Part shown: positions 7,564 through 13,414 of the stretch, piece after piece
Layout of the letters: each line of letters opens with the position of its first letter
How positions within the stretch are numbered: the stretch's first letter is position 1
DNA from: CALMJB01 sp963977945
GTDB taxonomy: Bacteria; Actinomycetota; Actinomycetes; Nanopelagicales; Nanopelagicaceae
Direction: 5' to 3'
Assembly (NCBI GenBank): GCA_963977945.1
Contig: CAXBQO010000021.1
Span: 1 to 13,414, forward strand
Length of the DNA stretch: 13,414 nt
Made by a program: the position numbers and the translations under genes
Notes under the pieces: generated by a model
What the model was told of the DNA's origin: nothing
Databases searched by the model: none
What the model saw: the letters and a program-made list of their open reading frames with translations, nothing else

Positions 7564-8641
7564 TTGAATCCGTTGCGATTTATAAAACCTGCAACTCACC
7601 AATGGCGCGGCGTAATTACCGAGTATCGATCTTGGTTGCCAGTCACTAGTAAAACTCCAATTATTACTTTGCGCGAAGGTGGCACACCATTAGTGCTAGC
7701 GCGAAATTTATCTGAACGTAAATAATGAGATTTGGTTAAAAGTCGAGGGTGCTAATCCGACTGGATCATTTAAAGATCGCGGAATGACAATGGCAATTTC
7801 TAAAGCGGTTGAAAAAGGTGCGCAAGTTGTTATTTGTGCTTCGACTGGAAATACCAGCGCGAGTGCTGCCGCTTATGCTGCCAAAGCAAATCTAAAGCCG
7901 GTGGTCTTAGTTCCTAAGGGAAAAATTGCACTTGGAAAATTAGCGCAGGCAATTGCGCACGGAGCGATGTTGATTCAATTAAATGGAAATTTTGATGATT
8001 GTTTGAAATTAGCGCGAAATCTTTCGGCTAAGTATCCAGTTGAACTTGTTAACTCGGTTAATCCGTTTCGTATTCATGGCCAAAAAACTGCCAGCTTTGA
8101 AATCATCGACAAGTTAGGTCACGCACCAGATATTCATGTGTTACCAGTTGGCAACGCTGGAAATATCACCGCGTATTGGCAGGGATATAAAGAGTATAAA
8201 AAGCGGGGAAGACAATTGCCGAAGATGTGGGGATTTCAAGCGGCTGGGGCTGCTCCAATTGTGATTAATAAAATTGTAAAAAATCCAGAAACAATCGCCA
8301 CCGCAATTCGAATTGGAAATCCTGCTTCTTGGGATAGCGCACTCGCAGCTCGAAAAGAGTCAGGCGGTGTAATAGAAGCGGTAACCGATCAAGAAATTTT
8401 GGAAGCGTATCGATTAGTTGCAAAAACTGAAGGTGTATTTATTGAACCATCCAGCGCTGCTGGTATTGCCGGATTATTTAAAAAACAACGACAAGGAAAA
8501 CTTCCCACTGGAAAATGCATAGTGATCACAGTGACCGGAAATGGACTTAAAGACACACAAACTGTGTTGGCAAAAGCGCCAAAACCAATTGTGATTCCAA
8601 ATAATTTAAGCAAAGCTGCAGCAATAATCGGTTTAAGTTAA
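7564..8641 (+). pseudogene. thrC: Threonine synthase, interrupted by a frameshift
   Basis: PLP enzyme converting O-phosphohomoserine to threonine and phosphate. The first part (TTG at 7564, Shine-Dalgarno AAGGTGAG 7 bases upstream) reads QWRGVITEYRSWLPVTSKTP and EGGTPLVLARNLSER, then stops at TAA 7723-7725. The same protein resumes one base ahead as NNEIWLKVEGANPTGSFKDRG from 7721, with the PLP lysine at 7772-7774, then STGNTSASAAAYA, the LPVGNAGN phosphate loop and TVTGNGLKD to TAA at 8639-8641. The frames overlap only in 7700-7722; an extra A in AAA (7720-7722), or loss of two bases, would repair it. Repaired length is about 358 residues, normal for the family. No sequence decay is seen outside this point, so a sequencing error or very recent mutation is more likely than old loss. 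The downstream ATG at 7784 would give a product without the PLP lysine. It lies between hom and thrB. Confidence 0.93.
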
Positions 8642-8699
8642 ATTTTAAAGTTAATTAAAGAGAAGAATCAGTTGAAAATAGGTCGGATAAGGTAGCGCA

Positions 8700-9650
8700 A
8701 TGGCAAAAAAGAATCCGCTGACATTTAAAGCCACCATGGCTCAAGTCAGCGTGCCGGCTTCAAGTGCAAACATTGGCCCAGGATTTGATTGTTTAGGAAT
8801 CGCATTAGATTTACGTGATCGTTATGCCGCACAAGTTCTAGATGAACAATTAATTGATGTCGATGTAACTGGCGAAGGTGCTGAAAGTTTTGCCAAAGAG
8901 GGAAAACCTGGTCAAAAAAATTTAATTATTAAAGCAATGATGGCTGGCTTTGAGCATATGGGCGGTAAACCGCGAGGAATAGCGCTGCGGGCATTAAACA
9001 CAATTCCACATGGAAAAGGTTTAGGTTCGTCGGCCGCAGCAATAGTTGGCGGATTAGCACTTGCTAGATCTTTAGTTTTAACTGGCGAACAATTTATGAG
9101 CAATGAAGAGTTAATTGCATTGGCCACAGAATTAGAGGGACATCCTGACAATGTGGCTGCCGCGTTTTATGGCGGCGCAACAATTGCATGGCTAGAAAAA
9201 ATTGGTAGCCAAACTTTTGGTCGGGCGGTTTCAATTCCGGTAGCGGCTGAGATAAATGCATTACTACTTGTGCCAGATGCAGCGCTATCAACTGCAAAAG
9301 CGCGCAAACTTTTACCTGAAAATATTTCACATCAAGATGCAGTTCTTAATTCATCTCGAACCGCGTTATTAGTACACGCACTTTCGCAGCGAGCAGATTT
9401 ATTATTTGCCGCAACTGAAGATTTACTGCATCAAAAATATCGGGCGCAGGCTATGCCAAAAACTATTGATTTAATTGATAAATTGCGCGGTGCCGGTTTA
9501 GCAGCGGTGTTATCGGGGGCTGGGCCTTCGGTATTAGTTTTATATTCTGGGTCTGATAGTGAAATAGATCAGATTCAAAATCAGGTATCGGAAATTGCAA
9601 AAGGGTTCACCAGCATGAAACTTGCTATTGCCCGAAGTGGTGTGGAGTAA
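8700..9650 (+). CDS. thrB: Homoserine kinase
   Basis: GHMP-family kinase that phosphorylates homoserine with ATP to give O-phosphohomoserine, the substrate of threonine synthase encoded just upstream. The 316 residues fit the family. The N-terminal VPASSANIGPGFDCLGIAL motif is typical of ThrB. The ATP phosphate loop is PHGKGLGSSAA (103-113), and LSGAGPSVLVL is the third GHMP motif. Start: ATG at 8700 has AAGGT 6-7 bases upstream; the internal ATG at 8736 (MAQVSVPASS) resembles the start of many homologues but lacks a ribosome-binding site. The 58-bp gap after thrC contains no clear terminator, so it is probably read with hom and thrC. Confidence 0.96.
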   Translation: MAKKNPLTFKATMAQVSVPASSANIGPGFDCLGIALDLRDRYAAQVLDEQLIDVDVTGEGAESFAKEGKPGQKNLIIKAMMAGFEHMGGKPRGIALRALNTIPHGKGLGSSAAAIVGGLALARSLVLTGEQFMSNEELIALATELEGHPDNVAAAFYGGATIAWLEKIGSQTFGRAVSIPVAAEINALLLVPDAALSTAKARKLLPENISHQDAVLNSSRTALLVHALSQRADLLFAATEDLLHQKYRAQAMPKTIDLIDKLRGAGLAAVLSGAGPSVLVLYSGSDSEIDQIQNQVSEIAKGFTSMKLAIARSGVE

Positions 9651-9677
9651 AAACCCCCGATTTCACTCGGGAATTTT
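9650..9677 (+). terminator. Weak hairpin terminator after thrB
   Basis: CCCGA (9656-9660) pairs with TCGGG (9667-9671) around a 6-nt loop. After a 2-nt mismatch, AAAA (9650-9653) can pair with TTTT (9674-9677). The T run is only four bases, so termination is probably partial; some thrB transcripts may read into rho. Confidence 0.45.
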
Positions 9678-9704
9678 CACTAGGCAATTCCTCTGTGCTA
9701 GAGT
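9676..9704 (+). promoter_or_regulatory. Promoter of rho
   Basis: TTCACT (9676-9681) and TAGAGT (9699-9704) are separated by 17 bases. TGC directly precedes the -10, giving an extended -10 element. The expected start is near 9711. TTTCACTNGG occurs twice, at 9661-9670 and 9675-9684; the second copy covers the -35 and the first lies one turn and a half upstream, so a regulator could bind here. Confidence 0.6.
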
Positions 9705-9710
9705 GATACT

Positions 9711-9945
9711 CGTCGGGTTCACCGATTTGCTAATAAATAGCTAGAACCAAATCTAGAAATAGTTCGCAATCAATCTTCAGATTTACCTTCGAAATCCTTT
9801 TCAAAATCCTCGCAAAGATAAGAACAGGGCCTCACAACTTAAATCTGGATATCAAAGAAATCGACTTAGTTAATACCAAATAACAACAATCTAAATATAG
9901 AAACCTAAATACAAAAATCTAAAAAAAGGGAAACAAAACTAAAAC
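9711..9945 (+). promoter_or_regulatory. Long, G-poor, ATG-free leader of rho
   Basis: About 235 bases lie between the predicted start and the rho ATG. I find no ATG in it and no convincing uORF. Small hairpins are possible near its 5' end (CTAGA 9741-9745 with TCTAG 9752-9756). From about 9780 it is pyrimidine- and A-rich with little G, including spaced CCTTC, TCC and TCCTC blocks, which resembles a Rho loading (rut) site. The last ~70 bases are A-rich with loose repeats of ATCTAAA/CCTAAA. rho is known to be autoregulated through its leader in several bacteria; the same here is inference. Confidence 0.45.
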
Positions 9946-11379
9946 ATGACAGATAGAAATAATGACAGCTCAAGTGTGGACACTTTAGAAGCTGCAAATA
10001 CCGGCGTCGGTGCCGAAGCATCCGAATCTAACTCGGACAATAACTCAGATACCCGAAGTGGAAATAGACGCGACAACGATCGTAACTCTAGATACGACCG
10101 TCGCGATCGTGGCCGCGGTCGTGGTCGAGATCGTGGACGTGGCCGTGATGGTCGCGAAGATCGAGAAATCGTCATCTCTGAAGATGATGTCTTGCTACCA
10201 GTTGGTGGCTTGCTAGATATTTTAGAAAATTTTGCATTCATCAGAACTAGCGGATACCTACCAAGTCCAAATGATGTGTATGTGTCACTGCAACAAGTTC
10301 GAAAATATGGATTACGCAAAGGTGATGTAATCACTGGTGTAGTTCGCGAACCGCGCGAAGGTGAGCGACGTGAAAAATTCAACGCATTAGTTCGAGTAGA
10401 CACAATTAATGGCGTCGAACCAGATAAATCTAAGGATCGAATTGATTTCACCAAATTAACCCCACTTTATCCGCAAGAGCGATTGCGTCTTGAAACTGAA
10501 CCAAATGTTTTGACCACTCGCATTATTGATTTGATTGCGCCAATCGGAAAAGGACAACGCGGATTAATTGTTTCGCCACCAAAAGCAGGTAAAACAATGG
10601 TGTTACAAGCAATTGCAAACGCGATAACTACTAACAATCCAGAGTGTCATTTAATGGTGGTGTTAGTTGATGAGCGTCCAGAAGAAGTTACCGATATGCA
10701 ACGCTCGGTTAAAGGTGAAGTAATTGCTTCTACATTTGATCGACCAGCTGATGATCACACTTCGGTGGCAGAACTTGCGATTGAGCGCGCAAAGCGTTTA
10801 GTCGAACTTGGCCACGATGTTGTTGTGTTGTTGGATTCAATCACTCGCTTAGGACGCGCGTACAACATTGCTGCGCCAGCGAGCGGAAGAATTCTTTCAG
10901 GTGGTGTTGATTCATCAGCACTTTACCCACCAAAGAAATTCTTTGGTGCTGCTCGCAATATTGAAAACGGCGGATCCTTAACTATTTTGGCAACTGCGTT
11001 AGTAGAAACCGGTTCAAAGATGGATGAGGTTATTTTCGAAGAGTTTAAAGGCACCGGAAATATGGAGCTAAAACTTGATCGTAAATTTGCCGATCGCAGA
11101 ATTTTCCCAGCGGTTGATATTGATGCATCCGGAACTCGTAAAGAGGAAATCTTGATGGGTTCAGAGGAATTAAACATTGTTTGGCGTTTGCGAAAAGTTT
11201 TGCATGCACTAGAGCCACAACAGGCTTTGGAACTTTTGCTGGAGAAGATGAAGGGAACAAAATCAAATGTTGAGTTCTTACTTCAAATTCAAAAGACCAC
11301 CGTGCCAAGTGATTCCGCACCAGCTAAAGAGCGGGAATCAAATGGCAAGGAATCAACTCGCGATAGCGATGATGATTAA
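9946..11379 (+). CDS. rho: Transcription termination factor Rho
   Basis: Hexameric RNA-dependent ATPase/helicase that binds C-rich nascent RNA and releases RNA polymerase. The 477 residues comprise an acidic N-terminus, an Arg/Gly/Asp-rich insert (about 41-73, with RGRGRDRGRGRDGR), an OSB-fold RNA-binding domain (GLLDILENFAFIRTSGYLPS), and the RecA-like ATPase. The ATPase has Walker A PPKAGKT (211-217), DERPEEVTDM, Walker B and neighbouring LLDSITRLGRAYN, and the arginine-finger/R-loop region through GTGNMELKLDR. The usual Rho N-terminal helix-rich domain is replaced by the basic insert, as known in Actinobacteria, where it increases RNA affinity. A disordered acidic tail (ESTRDSDDD) follows the conserved end. 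The ribosome-binding site is weak (AGGGAAAC, 16-17 bases ahead). It has its own promoter behind thrB. Confidence 0.97.
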   Translation: MTDRNNDSSSVDTLEAANTGVGAEASESNSDNNSDTRSGNRRDNDRNSRYDRRDRGRGRGRDRGRGRDGREDREIVISEDDVLLPVGGLLDILENFAFIRTSGYLPSPNDVYVSLQQVRKYGLRKGDVITGVVREPREGERREKFNALVRVDTINGVEPDKSKDRIDFTKLTPLYPQERLRLETEPNVLTTRIIDLIAPIGKGQRGLIVSPPKAGKTMVLQAIANAITTNNPECHLMVVLVDERPEEVTDMQRSVKGEVIASTFDRPADDHTSVAELAIERAKRLVELGHDVVVLLDSITRLGRAYNIAAPASGRILSGGVDSSALYPPKKFFGAARNIENGGSLTILATALVETGSKMDEVIFEEFKGTGNMELKLDRKFADRRIFPAVDIDASGTRKEEILMGSEELNIVWRLRKVLHALEPQQALELLLEKMKGTKSNVEFLLQIQKTTVPSDSAPAKERESNGKESTRDSDDD

Positions 11380-11430
11380 GAATTCAATCAGCGTTTAACG
11401 GTTCGAATTTCAGTAGCAACTGCCCAAGAT

Positions 11431-11460
11431 TTGCCGTAAATGAAATTGAAAAGTTAAACT
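11431..11460 (+). promoter_or_regulatory. Candidate promoter of rpmE
   Basis: TTGCCG (11431-11436) and TAAACT (11455-11460) are 18 bases apart, which predicts a start near 11467 and a ~20-base leader ending in a strong Shine-Dalgarno. The match is moderate. The gap after rho (11380-11487) shows no good terminator, so rpmE may also be read from rho. Confidence 0.32.
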
Positions 11461-11778
11461 CTGGGCCGGTATTTAAGGAGCAATTAAGTGAAACCTGAGA
11501 TTCATCCAAATTACGTGGAGACTAAAGTGACCTGCGGTTGTGGCGAAACTTTTACAACACGTAGCACTAAAGAGAGCGGCTCAATTTATGTTGAAGTTTG
11601 CTCGGTATGTCATCCGTTTTACACCGGAAAACAACGCATCCTCGACACTGGTGGCCGCGTTGCTAAATTCGAAGAGCGCTTAAAGAAAAAACAAACCGCT
11701 AAATAGCTTTAATTAAGACCAAGTTCAATCGGTCTAATTTTGTATTTTGAAATAATTCAAAATCGCAAAGTTAAACTC
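11450..11778 (+). repeat. 12-nt direct repeat flanking rpmE
   Basis: AAAGTTAAACTC occurs exactly at 11450-11461 and again at 11767-11778, the first upstream of rpmE and the second upstream of prfA. Each contains TAAACT, which could serve as a -10 element. The feature range covers both copies and the gene between them. Confidence 0.5.
11488..11706 (+). CDS. rpmE: 50S ribosomal protein bL31
   Basis: Small zinc-binding protein of the large subunit that contributes to the intersubunit bridge. The 72 residues match the family. Four zinc ligands are present as C16-x-C18 and C38-x-x-C41 (TCGCGE and CSVCHP), so this is the zinc-containing (C+) form rather than the zinc-free paralogue. The HPFYTGKQRILDTGGRV segment is diagnostic, and the basic tail ends KKKQTAK. 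GTG start with AAGGAG (11475-11480) 7 bases upstream, the best Shine-Dalgarno in the window, as expected for a highly expressed gene. A terminator structure follows. Confidence 0.97.
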   Translation: MKPEIHPNYVETKVTCGCGETFTTRSTKESGSIYVEVCSVCHPFYTGKQRILDTGGRVAKFEERLKKKQTAK

Positions 11779-11799
11779 GATAAAAACTTGGTCTTTTTT
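11715..11799 (+). terminator. rpmE terminator with alternative pairings
   Basis: AAGACCAAGTT (11715-11725) is perfectly complementary to AACTTGGTCTT (11785-11795), which runs into a T stretch at 11794-11799 and TTTTT at 11801-11805. The 59-base loop holds a smaller perfect hairpin, TTTTGAA (11745-11751) with TTCAAAA (11756-11762). The left arm can instead pair locally: AGACC (11716-11720) with GGTCT (11731-11735), followed by AATTTTG. The two folds cannot form together. Whether the long fold terminates efficiently with such a large loop is uncertain. Confidence 0.6.
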
Positions 11800-11862
11800 A
11801 TTTTTAGAGTTCATCAATGAAAGTTAGATAAAGGAAATTCAAGAGAAAGAGGGGAGACAAAA

Positions 11863-12957
11863 TTGAGCGAATCAAAAACCCAAGCTGATAATAAATTTAT
11901 TAAAGCGGAAGAGTTTTTGCGTGAATATCAAGAAATCGAAGCCAAACTTGCCGACCCTGGAATTCACAGTGATCAAAACACCGCTCGCAGTTTAGGTAAA
12001 CGCTATGCCGCTCTTGGTCCAATTATTGCTGGCTATCGACAGTGGCAAAGTGCAAAAGCAGATTTAGCAGCGGGCGAAGAGTTAGCACAAGCAGATCAAA
12101 GTTTTGCCGGGGAAGTTGAAAAATTAAAACAAGAGTTTGATTTAGCAAGCGCTCAACTTGAAGAGTTACTACTACCGCGCGATCCAAATGATGATCGCGA
12201 TGTAATTTTAGAAATCAAGGCGGGTGCTGGCGGAGAAGAGTCGGCGCTATTTGCTGGCGATTTATTTCGTATGTATTTACGTTACGCTGAAAAACAAGGT
12301 TGGAAAACTGAAATCATCGACGCCACTCAAAGTGATTTAGGTGGATATAAAGATGTATCGATTGCGGTTAAATCAAAAGGCGCAGCCGCTCTTGGAACTA
12401 GTCCTTACGCTAAGTTGAAGTTTGAAGGTGGAGTGCATCGAGTTCAACGAATTCCACAAACTGAATCTCAGGGAAGAATTCACACCTCTGCTGCTGGAGT
12501 TTTAGTTTTGCCAGAAGCTGAGGAAATTGAAGTCGAAATAAATATGAATGAATTGCGTATTGATGTTTATCGCTCTTCCGGACCAGGTGGACAAAGCGTT
12601 AACACCACAGATTCAGCGGTTCGAATTACTCACATTCCAACTGGAATTGTTGTTTCCTGTCAGAATGAAAAAAGTCAGTTATCAAATAAGGAATCAGCGC
12701 TACGAATTTTGCGAGCCAGATTATTAGCCGCAAAACAAGAGGCAGCTGAAGCTGCAGCAGCCGCGGAACGAAAAAGTCAGGTGCGCACGGTCGATCGCAG
12801 CGAGCGAATTAGAACTTACAATTTTCCAGAAAATAGATTGAGCGATCACCGAATAAATTTTAAAGCCAGCAATTTAGATGTGGTTTTAGATGGTGAGTTA
12901 GAACCAGTAATTTCTGCACTCATACAAGCTGATCGCGCCGCTAAATTAACTGAATAA
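11863..12957 (+). CDS. prfA: Peptide chain release factor 1
   Basis: Class I release factor that reads UAA and UAG in the ribosomal A site and triggers peptide release. The 364 residues are the usual length. The stop-codon recognition tripeptide is PQT (198-200, in RIPQTESQGR), fitting the PxT of RF1 and not the SPF of RF2. The catalytic GGQ is at 242-244 in SSGPGGQSVN; its Gln is the target of PrmC, encoded next. The N-terminal domain is helical and the C-terminal helix is Ala/Glu-rich. Start: TTG at 11863 with GAGGGGAG about 8 bases upstream. The 156-bp gap after rpmE contains the terminator and a possible promoter. prmC begins 2 bases after its stop. Confidence 0.97.
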   Translation: MSESKTQADNKFIKAEEFLREYQEIEAKLADPGIHSDQNTARSLGKRYAALGPIIAGYRQWQSAKADLAAGEELAQADQSFAGEVEKLKQEFDLASAQLEELLLPRDPNDDRDVILEIKAGAGGEESALFAGDLFRMYLRYAEKQGWKTEIIDATQSDLGGYKDVSIAVKSKGAAALGTSPYAKLKFEGGVHRVQRIPQTESQGRIHTSAAGVLVLPEAEEIEVEINMNELRIDVYRSSGPGGQSVNTTDSAVRITHIPTGIVVSCQNEKSQLSNKESALRILRARLLAAKQEAAEAAAAAERKSQVRTVDRSERIRTYNFPENRLSDHRINFKASNLDVVLDGELEPVISALIQADRAAKLTE

Positions 12958-12959
12958 CT

Positions 12960-13414
12960 GTGATTAAAAATCACGAGCAGGAAATCATCTTGGCTCACGT
13001 GTTAGGTATTTCTAGAAAACAATTGCGAACAGATATTCCGATTAAATCGCAATTAGATTCTTCGCAACAAGAACAATTTGACTCACTTTGTCGCGAGCGA
13101 GAAGCAGGTCAACCACTTCAATATGTTTTAGGCGTAGCGCCATTTAGATATCTTGAGTTATTTGTAGGTCCGGGTGTGCTTATCCCACGACCAGAGACAG
13201 AAGTTTTAGTTGATATTGCTTTGCAATTTATTTGGGCAAATCATCAAGTTAAATCAGTTATTGATTTAGGTGCAGGTTCTGGTGCGATTTCAATTGCGCT
13301 ATTTGCCGAAGCTGCTCTTAAAGCCAGAGATTTACAAATTACTGCGGTAGAGAAATCAACGGAAGCAATAAATTACCTACAAAAGAATATTGCAAAGTAC
13401 GAAGTGCCGATGAG
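12960..13414 (+). CDS. prmC: Release factor glutamine methyltransferase, N-terminal part
   Basis: SAM-dependent N5-glutamine methyltransferase (PrmC/HemK) that methylates the GGQ glutamine of RF1 and RF2. 151 full codons are present and the gene continues past the edge. QPLQYVLGVAPFRYLELFV and GVLIPRPETEVLVD are the conserved linker, and DLGAGSGAIS (102-111) is the SAM-binding loop; the catalytic NPPY lies beyond the window. GTG at 12960 is the only sensible start, because TGA is in frame at 12951-12953. This makes the N-terminal helical domain about 15-20 residues shorter than in many homologues. No Shine-Dalgarno is visible and the start is 2 bases after prfA, so translation is probably coupled. 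Confidence 0.93.
   Translation, partial: MIKNHEQEIILAHVLGISRKQLRTDIPIKSQLDSSQQEQFDSLCREREAGQPLQYVLGVAPFRYLELFVGPGVLIPRPETEVLVDIALQFIWANHQVKSVIDLGAGSGAISIALFAEAALKARDLQITAVEKSTEAINYLQKNIAKYEVPM

Noticed and set aside
7784..8641. A complete 285-residue threonine synthase from ATG 7784
   Set aside because: It would lack the N-terminal domain and the PLP lysine at 7772-7774; the upstream codons in this frame are conserved threonine synthase sequence.
9939..10454. 171-codon minus-strand ORF opposite the rho start
   Set aside because: It is the mirror of the Arg/Gly-rich repeats of rho, giving an Arg/Ser/Pro low-complexity protein without its own signals.
1..13414. CRISPR array, insertion sequence, prophage or defence genes
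   Set aside because: No regularly spaced repeats, transposase or integrase motifs, or nuclease/toxin families were seen on either strand.

Overview
The window looks like a chromosomal segment from a small-genome, AT-rich actinobacterium. The gene order argS-lysA-hom-thrC-thrB-rho-rpmE-prfA-prmC is the order known from Mycobacterium and other Actinobacteria, and Rho carries the Arg/Gly/Asp-rich N-terminal insert typical of that phylum. The low GC, many AAA/AAT codons, short gaps and frequent GTG/TTG starts point to a streamlined lineage such as the freshwater Nanopelagicales (acI). That placement is inference; no marker search was possible.

Left part (1-2948). A plus-strand gene fragment ends at 141 and meets a minus-strand cluster at a strong bidirectional terminator (157-191). 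Reading leftwards, the minus strand holds tRNA-Leu(UAG), a DivIVA-like coiled-coil protein, and a membrane O-acyltransferase fused to a C-terminal SGNH domain. The acyltransferase is damaged or unusual in two places: a UGA stop in frame inside the SGNH domain, with every catalytic block present on both sides, and no ATG/GTG/TTG start ahead of its conserved N-terminus.

Right part (3030-13414). Divergent from the tRNA runs the plus-strand cluster. argS charges tRNA-Arg. lysA, hom, thrC and thrB belong to the aspartate family: lysA finishes lysine, while hom, thrB and thrC convert aspartate semialdehyde to threonine. rho, rpmE, prfA and prmC follow: transcription termination, ribosomal protein bL31, release factor 1, and the methyltransferase that modifies release factors. 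thrC is split by a frameshift that separates the N-terminus from the PLP lysine. A 32-codon Asn-rich small ORF bridges lysA and hom, with its own Shine-Dalgarno and an ATGA overlap with hom.

Regulation visible in sequence. thrB is followed by a weak hairpin and then a good extended -10 promoter, so rho is probably transcribed separately behind a ~235-nt leader that has no ATG and is G-poor, as would suit Rho autoregulation. rpmE is followed by a terminator whose left arm can pair with two alternative right arms. A 12-nt direct repeat resembling a -10 region precedes both rpmE and prfA.

I saw no CRISPR array, insertion sequence, phage gene or clear defence system. The region is mostly housekeeping; the points worth checking are the two broken reading frames, the small ORF and the leader/terminator structures.
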